Origin: Firmicutes bacterium HGW-Firmicutes-14
GTDB taxonomy: Bacteria > Bacillota > Thermincolia > Thermincolales > UBA2595
NCBI GenBank assembly: GCA_002840275.1
Contig: PHAB01000017.1
Coordinates: 19,907 to 83,906, forward strand
DNA: 64,000 bases
Direction of reading: 5' to 3'
Each line of letters starts with the position of its first letter. Positions within the stretch are counted from its first letter, which is position 1. Of the stretch, positions 8,412-17,446 are shown piece by piece. A program made the position numbers and the translations under genes. The notes under the pieces are model-generated. The model had not been told where the DNA came from. It was given only the letters and a program-made list of their open reading frames with translations, and made no database searches.

Positions 8412-8933
8412 ATGAAATTAAATGTGCCCGAATACGGTTTCCCCACCCGTTATGATGAAAACTTTCTGGTCCTGCTTGTCAGGGATCCACACTGTATTTA
8501 TGCATACTGGGAGTTCTCTGATGAACAGATGGAGCTTATAGCAGAGGAATTGGGGGTAACATGGGGGCAAGTGCCGCTTACATTAAGACTCTATGACCTG
8601 ACAGGAATTAATGATGATAAAGGATCTGCCCACAGCTGCTTTGATTTTACCGTCCACTCCCTGGCCAACCATTATTATATTAAGGACCTTGATGAAAACT
8701 CTTCATTCCGCGTTGACCTTGGAATCCTTACAAAAGATGGGTTGTTTGTTGCCCTTCTGCGGTCAAATATCGTCCGGACACCCAGGGAGAGTCCAGCTGA
8801 CGGGTCCGGAGTCATGTGGGCCGACCTTCTGGAACGGCTGGTCTCCAGACAGGAGAAACCCAAATCAGAAACCTTCAGCAGTGAAGGCGTATATGGCGCA
8901 GAAATCAGGGAACCCGACAGAGAGGAGGGATAG
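8412..8933 (+). CDS. DUF4912 protein of the glucan cluster
   Basis: 173 residues from the ATG at 8412, chosen because GGAGGAGGAG (8394-8403) sits just upstream. The core is a compact domain beginning RYDENFLVLLVRDPHCIYAYWEFSD, here given as the short pieces RYDENFLVLLVRDPH and IYAYWEF, with a later HYYIKDLDENSSFRVDLGI. This pattern belongs to DUF4912, which has no assigned activity; its fold is likely an immunoglobulin-like or carbohydrate-binding beta sandwich (inference). It is separated from the branching-enzyme/glycosyltransferase gene by 3 nt, so it probably takes part in alpha-glucan synthesis or binding. The C-terminal 30 residues are charged and probably flexible. Confidence 0.7.
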   Translation: MKLNVPEYGFPTRYDENFLVLLVRDPHCIYAYWEFSDEQMELIAEELGVTWGQVPLTLRLYDLTGINDDKGSAHSCFDFTVHSLANHYYIKDLDENSSFRVDLGILTKDGLFVALLRSNIVRTPRESPADGSGVMWADLLERLVSRQEKPKSETFSSEGVYGAEIREPDREEG

Positions 8934-8936
8934 TCT

Positions 8937-11765
8937 TTGGCTAAAGGATTTTTTGCTTTGGTGCTTCACGCACACCTGCCTTACGTGAGGCATCCGGAAA
9001 GGGAGAAATATCTCGAAGAGAACTGGTTTTTCGAAGCCCTGACCGAAACTTATATACCTCTGGTTAAGGTTATTGACAACATGTTAAATGATGGCGTGGA
9101 TTTTAGGATTACCATATCCCTGTCCCCGCCATTGATTTCGATGATGGCAGATGACCTTTTAAAGGAAAGGTACCTGAAACATCTGGACAGACTCATAGAA
9201 CTGGCCGGGAAGGAAACAGCAAGGACCAGGGGCACGGAGTTTGAGAATCCTGCATCTATGTACTTCAACAGGTTTCATGAAATTAGGGATGTATTTGTTA
9301 ACCGTTACCGGTGCAACCTCCTTCACGCCTTCCGTAAACACAGGGATTCAGGTAAAGTGGAATTAATAACTTCAGGAGCCACCCACGGCTATTTCCCATT
9401 GATGAAAAACAGGGAAGCCATAAAGGCCCAGGTAACGGTTGCCGTGGATTTGTTTACCAGGCATTTCGGCAGCCCGCCCAGGGGTATGTGGCTTCCCGAA
9501 TGCGGCTATACCGAGGGAGTAGACGAGATTCTAAAAGCCAACGGAATACAATTTTTCTTTACTGATACCCATGGGATTATGTTTGCAACCCCGAGTCCGG
9601 TCCATGGAGTTTTTGCTCCCTTATATACTTCCGCGGGAGTAGCAGCCTTCGGCCGGGACCTGGAAACCTCAAAACAGGTTTGGGATATGCACAGTGGTTA
9701 TCCCGGAGACTATAATTACAGGGAATTTTACCGGGACATAGGGTATGACCTGGACCTGGATTATATCAGCCCATATATTGGAGAAAACAGCATCCGTATA
9801 GATACAGGTATGAAATATTACCGTATCACTGGGAAAACAGACCGCAAACAGGTTTATGACCCCGGTATTGCTGACGAAAGGGCTGCTGAACATGCCGGCA
9901 ACTTCCTCTACAACCGGGGCAAACAGGTGGAATACCTTGCAGCCTGTATGGATCGCCCGCCTTTGGTGGTCTCTACCTATGATGCGGAATTATTCGGTCA
10001 TTGGTGGTACGAGGGTCCCCAGTGGATTGATTATCTGCTGAGGAAAATGCATTATGACCAGGAGAATGTTAAAACTATCACACCTTGGGAATACCTCAAC
10101 CAGTATCCCGTCAACCAGGTATCCAGCCTGCCAATGACCAGCTGGGGCCACCGGGGATACAGTGAAATGTGGCTTGACCCTGCCAATGACTGGATCTACA
10201 GGCACCTTCACAAGGCTGAGGAACGCATGGTGGAAATGGCCCAGGCTTACCCGGCGGCAGAGGGATTCCAACAGCGGGTCCTGAAACAGATGGCCAGGGA
10301 ACTCCTCCTGGCCCAGAGTTCGGACTGGGCTTTTATCATGAAAATGGGGACTTCGGTTGAATATGCCGAAAAAAGGACAAAAGACCATATTGCGAGATTC
10401 AACCGGCTTTATTGGGGTATAAAGAACAATGACCTTGACGAAGATGAAGTGAAAACCCTTGAAATAACAGACAATATATTTCCGGATTTAGACTATACGG
10501 TATACAGGTCTGATAAGTCAAATGTTTTACCCATGCCAAGAAAAGGAGAGGGGCAGGGAATCAGGAATCACACGGTACTTATGTTGTCATGGGAATACCC
10601 TCCCAAGACAGTGGGAGGTCTGGCCAGGCATGTTTATGACCTGTCACGGGCGCTGGCGGCCCAGGGGGAGGAGGTCCATGTGGTGACATGCCATGTCCCT
10701 GGCGCCAAACCTTATGAGCTGCTTGACGGTGTACATGTTTACCGGGTCCACCCCGTCCATATGGAAACCCATGGTTTTCTGGATTGGGTAGAGCGGCTGA
10801 ACATGGCCATGATAGATTGTGCCCATAACCTGCTGAAATCACATCACTTTGACCTCATCCACGCCCATGACTGGCTGGTTGCCCAGGCCGGCAAGGTCCT
10901 TAAAGAATCCTACCGGGTCCCGCTGGTTTCGACAATTCATGCTACCGAATTTGGCAGGAACAGGGGAATTCATAATGAAACACAGCGTCATATCAACCAG
11001 ATTGAATGGGGCCTGACCTTTGAATCATGGAAAGTAATCTGCTGCAGCCGGTACATGGCCCGGGAGATTGCCCAGGTCTTCCAGCTCCCGGCGGACAAAA
11101 TACGGATTATTGCCAACGGCGTGGAAGTGAAAAACGTTATCCCAAGGGTGGTTGACCCGGGTTTTCGCAGCAAGTATGCACTGCCTTTTGAAAAAATTGT
11201 CTACTTTGTTGGCCGTCTGGTCCCTGAGAAGGGGGTTCAGGTTTTGATTCAGGCTGTTCCCCAAATAATTAAGAAATTCCCCAATGTAAAATTTGTGATA
11301 TCAGGCAAAGGTTCCTATCAGGAAGAGCTTTACAAACTTGCGGAACAGCTTGGGGTAAACCACAAGGTATATTTTACGGGTTTTGCCGATGATGATACCA
11401 GGAATATGCTATTCGCCTGTTCCGATCTGGCTGTATTCCCGAGTCTTTATGAACCTTTCGGTATTGTTGCCCTGGAAGCCATGGCCACCAGGGTGCCGGT
11501 GATTGTCAGTGAGACCGGGGGGCTCTCAGAGGTAGTGGAGCATGGTGTCGACGGGCTGAAGGTTTATCCTGATGATGTTAACAGCCTGGCTTCCGCCGTT
11601 TTACGCATTCTCAGTGAACCGGGACTGGCCGAAAAGCTGAGCCATTCAGGCTGGGAAAAAGTAAATTCCGTCTACAACTGGGGGTTCATTGCCGCTGAAA
11701 CAATCAAGGTCTACCGGGAGGTTGTGACAGAGGCCGGAAGTGTGGGTTTTGCATCAGGGCAGTAA
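8937..11765 (+). CDS. Fusion of GH57 (DUF1957) branching enzyme and GT4 glycosyltransferase
   Basis: 942 residues, TTG start with GAGAGGAGGG upstream. Residues 1 to ~535 are a GH57 domain: HAHLPY (11-16), GMWLPECGY with nucleophile candidate E188, and YDAELFGHWWYEGP with acid/base candidate D349, matching 1,4-alpha-glucan branching enzymes. From about residue 543 a complete GT4 glycosyltransferase follows: SWEYPPKTVGGLARH, then FVGRLVPEKGVQVL and the E-x7-E type EPFGIVALE. Together the protein could elongate and branch an alpha-glucan. It lies 3 nt after DUF4912 and 38 nt before the nucleotidyltransferase gene. The donor (ADP-, UDP- or GDP-glucose) is not known. Confidence 0.88.
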   Translation: MAKGFFALVLHAHLPYVRHPEREKYLEENWFFEALTETYIPLVKVIDNMLNDGVDFRITISLSPPLISMMADDLLKERYLKHLDRLIELAGKETARTRGTEFENPASMYFNRFHEIRDVFVNRYRCNLLHAFRKHRDSGKVELITSGATHGYFPLMKNREAIKAQVTVAVDLFTRHFGSPPRGMWLPECGYTEGVDEILKANGIQFFFTDTHGIMFATPSPVHGVFAPLYTSAGVAAFGRDLETSKQVWDMHSGYPGDYNYREFYRDIGYDLDLDYISPYIGENSIRIDTGMKYYRITGKTDRKQVYDPGIADERAAEHAGNFLYNRGKQVEYLAACMDRPPLVVSTYDAELFGHWWYEGPQWIDYLLRKMHYDQENVKTITPWEYLNQYPVNQVSSLPMTSWGHRGYSEMWLDPANDWIYRHLHKAEERMVEMAQAYPAAEGFQQRVLKQMARELLLAQSSDWAFIMKMGTSVEYAEKRTKDHIARFNRLYWGIKNNDLDEDEVKTLEITDNIFPDLDYTVYRSDKSNVLPMPRKGEGQGIRNHTVLMLSWEYPPKTVGGLARHVYDLSRALAAQGEEVHVVTCHVPGAKPYELLDGVHVYRVHPVHMETHGFLDWVERLNMAMIDCAHNLLKSHHFDLIHAHDWLVAQAGKVLKESYRVPLVSTIHATEFGRNRGIHNETQRHINQIEWGLTFESWKVICCSRYMAREIAQVFQLPADKIRIIANGVEVKNVIPRVVDPGFRSKYALPFEKIVYFVGRLVPEKGVQVLIQAVPQIIKKFPNVKFVISGKGSYQEELYKLAEQLGVNHKVYFTGFADDDTRNMLFACSDLAVFPSLYEPFGIVALEAMATRVPVIVSETGGLSEVVEHGVDGLKVYPDDVNSLASAVLRILSEPGLAEKLSHSGWEKVNSVYNWGFIAAETIKVYREVVTEAGSVGFASGQ

Positions 11766-11803
11766 GCGGTTTACAGTAATGCATATAGGAGGGATAATCA
11801 GGC

Positions 11804-14224
11804 ATGAAAGCAGTTATTATGGCAGGGGGTAAAGGTTCCCGGTTAAGGCCCCTGACATGCAACAAACCAAAACCCATGGTGCCGGTCCTGAACAAGCCGG
11901 TTATGGAATATGCCGTAGAGATACTCAAAAGATATGATATGACTGATATTGCCGTGACTTTGCAGTACCTGCCCGGTGTTGTTGAGGAATACTTCGGAAA
12001 TGGTTCCAGGTTCGGGGTTAACCTCAGGTATTTCGAGGAAACAATACCCCTGGGAACGGCCGGCAGTGTGAAAAATGCGGAAGAGTTCCTGGATGAAACA
12101 TTCCTGGTGATCAGCGGGGACGGAATAACGGATTATGACCTGGGCAGGGCGGTGGAATATCACCGGCAAAAGGGCGGAATTGTTACCATTGTTATGGCCA
12201 AGGTCCAAAATCCTCTGGAATACGGTGTGATAATGTGTGATGATAACGGCCGGATTACCCGGTTCCTGGAGAAGCCCAGCTGGGGAGAAGTTTTCAGTGA
12301 TACTGTAAATACCGGTATATATGTGATTGAACCGGAGATATTTGATTACTTCGAAAAAGATGTATTCTTTGATTTTAGCAAGGACCTGTTTCCAAAGCTG
12401 TTGGCCATGGGAAAACCGATGTATGGTTATGTGGCGGAGGGCTACTGGTCAGACATCGGAAGCCTGGAACAATATCGCCAGACCCATAATGACCTGATGG
12501 ACGGCCTGGTCCGGGCTGCTATAAGAGGAAAAAAGGTGGAAGAGGGTTTATGGATCGGAGACGGCACTGTGCTTGAACAGGGTGTCAAAATTACGGAAAA
12601 ACCCGTTTATATAGGTGAGGACTGCAGGATTGATGCCGGAACAGAGATTGGCCGTTATTCGGTCATTGGAAACAATAATACGGTCCGGGGCGGGTCTTCT
12701 CTGAAACGCAGTATTCTCTGGGATTATAACTTTCTTGACCATGAGGTTGAACTCAGGGGAGCCACCGTATGCAACCACAACCAGATACAGGCCAATTCGG
12801 CGATTTTTGAAGGAGCCGTTGTGGGAGACAATAATTTGATTGGCCGGAGGGTTACGGTTAAGCCCCAGGTTATGATCTGGCCGGGCAAGATTATTGAAGA
12901 CAACTCGGTAGTTACCGGGTCACTCATTTGGGGGGAAGTGTTTCGCAAAAACCTTTTTTCAACTTACGGGGTCACTGGAATTGCCAATGTGGAAATATCT
13001 CCCGAAATCGTGGTCAGGCTGGCTGTTGCCCATGGTTCTACTATTCCCCAGGGAGCTTATATGGTAGTGAGTTCAGATCACCACAGGTCTTCCCAGGTGA
13101 CTAAAAAGGCATATGCGGCGGGATTGCTGGCTGCGGGGATTAATGTATATGACCTGGGGGTAATCACCACCCCAATAAACAGGTATGCCGTTAAAAGCCT
13201 GCAGGCAAAGGGTGGTATCCATGTCAGGATGCTGCCGCCCCAGGACAGCCCACAGATAATCCTCGAATTTTTGGATGAAAACGGAATTAATATCAGTAAA
13301 GATATGGAGCGCAAAATTGAGAACACATTTGTTCAGGAGGATTTCCGCCGGGCCGAAATCAAGGACCTGGGAGAGATACAATATATCCCGCAGCTGGCGG
13401 ATGCATACCGGGAAGGGCTGCTAAAAACCATAAATCGTGATATGATAAAGAGGTGCCGGTTCAGGCTGCTTTTTGCATATGACTACAAAAACCTGGGCTG
13501 GTTTATTCCACCGATCTTTGAACAATTGGGCTGCCAGGTGACCACTATAAATTCTGTTGATTATTCCATGGAAGATGTTGCCGGACTTGTCCAGGATAAC
13601 CAGATGGATATGGGGGTACTGCTGAACAGCAACGGAGATGATGTAATCCTGTTTACCCCTTCCGGGAACGTGATTAGGGAAGAAAGGCTGATGACCCTTT
13701 GGGCTTATATTTCCATGGACAGCTTGGGAGAACGGGAAATTGGTGTCCCGGTTACCGCCCCGTCAGCGATAGAGGATATTGCTTCCAGGATGGGAGGCAG
13801 TGTAATCCGGACCAAAGTACACCCGCGGTCACTGATGGAAGTTTCCAGGGAGAGCATGTTCCAGCCCCTCTTTGACGGCACATACATATTCCTGAAGGTG
13901 CTTGAATACCTGCAGGCCGGGAATACCAACCTGGAAAAGGTAATGAGCATGATACCCAGAAGCTACATCTACAAAAAGGAAGTCGGGTGTCCCTGGGCAG
14001 ACAAGGGAATGGTAATGAGACGGCTGATAGAAGATGCGAAACAGGAAAAAGTTGAACTGGTCGACGGTATAAAAGTATTTACAGAGGACGGATGGGTCCT
14101 GGTCCTGCCTGACTGTGAGGAACCGGTTTTCAGGGTCATAAGTGAAGCCTCCTCCATTGAGGAGGCGGAAGAGCAGGCCAACCGCTATGCCTGTAAAATA
14201 GAAGAAATAAAATCGGCAGTGTAG
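11804..14224 (+). CDS. Sugar-1-phosphate nucleotidyltransferase with LbH repeats and a degenerate phosphohexomutase domain
   Basis: 806 residues. Residues 1-235 are a nucleotidyltransferase with GGKGSRLRPLT (8-18), LGTAGSVKN and WSDIGSLEQY. Residues ~245-380 are a left-handed beta-helix (YIGEDCRIDAG, VVGDNNLIG). The last ~420 residues are homologous to phosphohexomutases, but the phosphoserine loop (TGSHNP in the gene at 4331) is replaced by RMLPPQ (475-480) and the DGDADR metal loop by NSNGDD (608-613). The first domain should make an NDP-sugar for the neighbouring glycosyltransferase; the mutase part is probably catalytically dead and may sense or bind ligand. GDP-mannose and NDP-glucose synthesis are both possible. 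Confidence 0.85.
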   Translation: MKAVIMAGGKGSRLRPLTCNKPKPMVPVLNKPVMEYAVEILKRYDMTDIAVTLQYLPGVVEEYFGNGSRFGVNLRYFEETIPLGTAGSVKNAEEFLDETFLVISGDGITDYDLGRAVEYHRQKGGIVTIVMAKVQNPLEYGVIMCDDNGRITRFLEKPSWGEVFSDTVNTGIYVIEPEIFDYFEKDVFFDFSKDLFPKLLAMGKPMYGYVAEGYWSDIGSLEQYRQTHNDLMDGLVRAAIRGKKVEEGLWIGDGTVLEQGVKITEKPVYIGEDCRIDAGTEIGRYSVIGNNNTVRGGSSLKRSILWDYNFLDHEVELRGATVCNHNQIQANSAIFEGAVVGDNNLIGRRVTVKPQVMIWPGKIIEDNSVVTGSLIWGEVFRKNLFSTYGVTGIANVEISPEIVVRLAVAHGSTIPQGAYMVVSSDHHRSSQVTKKAYAAGLLAAGINVYDLGVITTPINRYAVKSLQAKGGIHVRMLPPQDSPQIILEFLDENGINISKDMERKIENTFVQEDFRRAEIKDLGEIQYIPQLADAYREGLLKTINRDMIKRCRFRLLFAYDYKNLGWFIPPIFEQLGCQVTTINSVDYSMEDVAGLVQDNQMDMGVLLNSNGDDVILFTPSGNVIREERLMTLWAYISMDSLGEREIGVPVTAPSAIEDIASRMGGSVIRTKVHPRSLMEVSRESMFQPLFDGTYIFLKVLEYLQAGNTNLEKVMSMIPRSYIYKKEVGCPWADKGMVMRRLIEDAKQEKVELVDGIKVFTEDGWVLVLPDCEEPVFRVISEASSIEEAEEQANRYACKIEEIKSAV

Positions 14225-14275
14225 CCGGAAAACCTCATTTATGAAGCAAAACCTGCAGTCCAAAGGAGGATTTAC

Positions 14276-16282
14276 GTGCCCAGACAACTGGTAATCGGAA
14301 ACGGCGGTATGCTGATTAATTTTGACTCCAATTATAATATGAGGGACCTGTATTACCCTTATGTCGGTCAGTGGAACCACATACAGGGTAATAAGAACTG
14401 CATCGGGGTATGGGTTGAGGATAAGTTTACATGGTGTGATGAATCAAGCTGGGAAAGAACCCTCAGGTACAAAAAAGAAACCCTCGCAACATGTGTAAAA
14501 CTGAAGAATGAGGAGCTTGGGCTGTTCATGAACTGTCATGATACCGTCCATTACCATGACAATATCTACTTAAAGAAAATTGTGGTGGAAAACCTTACTG
14601 ACCGGCAGAGGGAAGTAAGACTGTTCTTTACCCACGATTTTTCCATTGACGAATCAGAAGTGGGCGATACCGCTGTATATGAACCTGACCTGGGAGTCGT
14701 TTACCACTACAAAAAGGGAAAATACTTTATGGCCAACGGTTTTTCCAGCACCGGGGGTATCTACCAGTATGCCACGGGCACCAAGAGATTCAGGGGTGCG
14801 GAAGGCACCTGGAGAGATGCTGAAGACGGTCACCTGCAGGGCAATCCCATAGCCCAGGGTTCTGTTGACAGTACAATAAGTTTCCGGATTGAACTCCCGC
14901 CCAGGGGCAAGGATGTGGCCTATTACTGGATAGTTATAGGCAAAAATTTTCAGGAGGCCCGCCGCCTTAATGAATATGTCCTGCAGCGGTTCCCGGAAAC
15001 AATTATCCAGTCAGTTGAGGCCTATTGGAAACAGTGGGTCAACAAGATCGACTATGAAGGGATTACCCTGCCTGATGATGTAATCGGACTTTTTAAACGA
15101 AGCCTCCTGATTATCCGTACCCAGGTTGACAGGCACGGCGCTATTACTGCGGCCAATGATTCTGACATCATGCAATACAACCGGGACCATTACAGCTATA
15201 TGTGGCCAAGGGACGGCGCCCTGGTCTCCTATGCCCTGATCAGGGCCGGGTACCCGGAAATGGTTGAACCTTTCTTCAAATTCTGTGAAAATGCCCTCAC
15301 ATCAGGAGGTTTCCTGCTCCATAAATATAACCCGGACGGGTCTGTCGGCTCCAGCTGGCACCCGTGGATAAACAACGGTAAACCCCAGCTTCCCATCCAG
15401 GAAGATGAAACCGCTCTGGTGCTTTTTGCCCTGTGGGAGCATTATAAATATACCAGGGACATCGAATTTGCCCTGGGCCTGTACAGGACCCTTATCCGGC
15501 CTGCCGGCAATTTTATGGTCAGGTTCATGAGGGAAGAATTCAATCTTCCATACGAAAGCTATGACCTGTGGGAAGAACGCCGGGGAATTTTTACCTTTAC
15601 CGCATCTGCCGTCTATGCAGGGTTAACAGCTGCAGCCAAATTTGCCGACCTGTTTGCCGATTACCTCAGGGCCAAGGTTTACCATGAGGCGGCAGCCAGG
15701 GTGAAAGAAGGAATCCTGGAACACCTTTATGACGGGTCTCTTAACCGTTTTGTCCGGGGTGTTTACGTGAAGGATGACGGTACCCTGCAGAAAGACCTGA
15801 CAATGGAAAGCAGTGTATACGGGGTGGCCAAATTCGGTGTGCTGCCTCCCGGTGATGAGAGGGTTGTATCTACCATGAAGGCCGTGGAATCGGGTCTTTG
15901 GGTTCAGACTGAGGTGGGTGGTATTGCCCGCTATACCAATGATTATTATTTTCGCAAGTCAAGCGATATTGCCCATGTTCCCGGCAACCCGTGGTTTATC
16001 TGCACCCTATGGGTGATTGAATGGTATATAAACAAGGCTCAATCCGTTGACGACCTGGTCAAACCCCTTAATATGCTGCAGTGGGTAACAGGGCATGCGA
16101 TGCCCAGCGGAGTCCTTTCTGAACAGCTGCATCCATATACCGGGGAACCCTTATCCGTTGCCCCGCTGACTTGGTCCCATTCGGCTTATGTATCGACGGT
16201 CAGGCGGTTAATCGATAAAATGAAGGAACTGACATGTACGGAAATATGTCCCCTGCCGCCGATTGGCAGGACTATTGATTGA
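14276..16282 (+). CDS. Glycoside hydrolase family 15 (glucoamylase-like)
   Basis: 668 residues, GTG start with AAAGGAGG upstream, no signal peptide, so cytoplasmic. An N-terminal beta-sandwich (~1-270) precedes the (alpha/alpha)6 catalytic barrel with YMWPRDGAL, QEDETALVLFALWEH and YDLWEERRG, where E433 or E434 is the likely general acid. GVLSEQ near residue 620 holds the second acidic residue region. Family enzymes cut glucose from alpha-glucan ends or act on trehalose. It closes the DUF4912-GH57/GT4-nucleotidyltransferase operon, so it likely turns over the same storage glucan. The exact substrate is not decidable. Confidence 0.88.
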   Translation: MPRQLVIGNGGMLINFDSNYNMRDLYYPYVGQWNHIQGNKNCIGVWVEDKFTWCDESSWERTLRYKKETLATCVKLKNEELGLFMNCHDTVHYHDNIYLKKIVVENLTDRQREVRLFFTHDFSIDESEVGDTAVYEPDLGVVYHYKKGKYFMANGFSSTGGIYQYATGTKRFRGAEGTWRDAEDGHLQGNPIAQGSVDSTISFRIELPPRGKDVAYYWIVIGKNFQEARRLNEYVLQRFPETIIQSVEAYWKQWVNKIDYEGITLPDDVIGLFKRSLLIIRTQVDRHGAITAANDSDIMQYNRDHYSYMWPRDGALVSYALIRAGYPEMVEPFFKFCENALTSGGFLLHKYNPDGSVGSSWHPWINNGKPQLPIQEDETALVLFALWEHYKYTRDIEFALGLYRTLIRPAGNFMVRFMREEFNLPYESYDLWEERRGIFTFTASAVYAGLTAAAKFADLFADYLRAKVYHEAAARVKEGILEHLYDGSLNRFVRGVYVKDDGTLQKDLTMESSVYGVAKFGVLPPGDERVVSTMKAVESGLWVQTEVGGIARYTNDYYFRKSSDIAHVPGNPWFICTLWVIEWYINKAQSVDDLVKPLNMLQWVTGHAMPSGVLSEQLHPYTGEPLSVAPLTWSHSAYVSTVRRLIDKMKELTCTEICPLPPIGRTID

Positions 16283-16308
16283 TTAACGAGCTGAATTAGC
16301 ATTAAACT

Positions 16309-16340
16309 GGGGGTCTCCATAGAAAATGGGGCCCCTATTT
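16309..16340 (+). terminator. Probable terminator of the glucan operon
   Basis: GGGGGTCTCCAT (16309-16320) pairs imperfectly with ATGGGGCCCC (16326-16335) around a 5-nt loop. The following TATTT is a short U tract, so efficiency may be moderate. Confidence 0.5.
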
Positions 16341-16361
16341 CTACATGGAACAAAATTATGT

Positions 16362-16367
16362 TATAAT
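16362..16367 (+). promoter_or_regulatory. -10 box TATAAT immediately before the ABC ATPase start
   Basis: TATAAT ends 9 nt before the ATG at 16377; a weak -35 (TTCTAC, 16339-16344) lies 17 bp upstream. Transcription would begin at or within a few bases of the start codon, and no ribosome binding site is visible, which suggests a leaderless message. Confidence 0.4.
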
Positions 16368-16376
16368 TATTAAGTT

Positions 16377-17366
16377 ATGAGTGATAATACAGGTATATCA
16401 GGCAAAAAGAACAAAATAATTGAATCCCGGGACCTGGTGAAGAAGTTCGGTGATTTTGAGGCTGTGAAGGGAGTCTCTTTTTCCGTTTTTCAGGGTGAGT
16501 GCTTTGGACTCCTGGGGCCGAACGGCGCCGGGAAAACATCCATTGTGAAGATGATTTATGGATTCTCCCCTATTACTTCCGGGGAGATGCAGGTTTTCGG
16601 AGAAGATATTTCCGCCAGGGCAAGGGCCATCAAGACCCGTATCGGGGTGGTCCCTCAGGAGGACAACCTTGACCCGGAGCTGTCCGTATGGGATAATCTG
16701 ATGGTTTATGCCGGGTACTTTAGGATAAAAAGGGAACAGGCCCGGGAAAGGGCTGGGCAGGTGCTTGACCTGATGGAACTTACGGAAAAGGCAGACACCG
16801 CGGTTAATGACCTCTCAGGCGGTATGAAAAGACGGCTGACCTTGGGCAGGGCCCTGATTAATGAACCGGAACTGCTTATCCTGGACGAACCTACCACAGG
16901 CCTTGATCCATACGCCCGCCACCTTTTGTGGCAAAGGCTGAGGCGCCTGAAGGAAGCGGGGACAACCATGCTCCTGACCACCCATTACCTGGAGGAGGCT
17001 GAACAGTTGTGTGACAGGCTGCTCATCCTGGACAGGGGGGAAATACTGGAAGAGGGTTCACCTGCTGACCTGGTGGAAATTCACGTTGGCAGGGAAGTAC
17101 TTGAACTGGGTATTGGCTACGAAGAAATCGCTTCCCTGACCGAAGGGGCAGGGGACCTGGTCAAGGATTATCATGTCCTGGGTGACAATGTCCTGCTGTT
17201 TACCAACCGGGGGCAGGCGCTTTCAGACCTGGTTGCCGGCAATGCGGAAAAGATGAGCATCACCCTGTTTTACAGGCGGCTCAGACCGTCAAATCTGGAA
17301 GACGTCTTTCTTAAACTGACGGGAAAGACCCTGGAGGATATTCCCCAGGGTCCCGAAGGATATTAA
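16377..17366 (+). CDS. ABC-2 type exporter, ATP-binding protein (NodI/DrrA-like)
   Basis: 329 residues. Walker A is GPNGAGKT (47-54), the Q-loop region is VVPQEDNLDP, the signature LSGGMKRRL, Walker B LLILDEPTTGLDP and the switch TTHYLEE, so all ATPase motifs are intact. The C-terminal ~90 residues are the accessory domain common in drug or polysaccharide exporters of the NodI/DrrA group. The permease partner starts 80 nt later. The ATG at 16377 has no Shine-Dalgarno sequence and lies just behind a TATAAT box; no better internal start was found, because homology begins near residue 14. Substrate unknown. Confidence 0.9.
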   Translation: MSDNTGISGKKNKIIESRDLVKKFGDFEAVKGVSFSVFQGECFGLLGPNGAGKTSIVKMIYGFSPITSGEMQVFGEDISARARAIKTRIGVVPQEDNLDPELSVWDNLMVYAGYFRIKREQARERAGQVLDLMELTEKADTAVNDLSGGMKRRLTLGRALINEPELLILDEPTTGLDPYARHLLWQRLRRLKEAGTTMLLTTHYLEEAEQLCDRLLILDRGEILEEGSPADLVEIHVGREVLELGIGYEEIASLTEGAGDLVKDYHVLGDNVLLFTNRGQALSDLVAGNAEKMSITLFYRRLRPSNLEDVFLKLTGKTLEDIPQGPEGY

Positions 17367-17380
17367 ATAAATTAGCAGCT

Positions 17381-17416
17381 AGTGCCCCATCCGGCAACAT
17401 TACCTGAAGGGGCACT
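17381..17416 (+). other. Hairpin between the ABC ATPase and permease genes
   Basis: AGTGCCCC (17381-17388) pairs perfectly with GGGGCACT (17409-17416) around a 20-nt loop. There is no U tract, so it is more likely an RNA stability or processing element that sets the ATPase/permease ratio than a terminator. Confidence 0.6.
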
Positions 17417-17446
17417 GAATAAACGAATAAGCATCGAGGTGATTAG

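Noticed and set aside
8611..8988. Alternative forward frame over the DUF4912/GH57 junction
   Set aside because: It overlaps two well-supported genes in another frame and has no start signal or recognisable domain.
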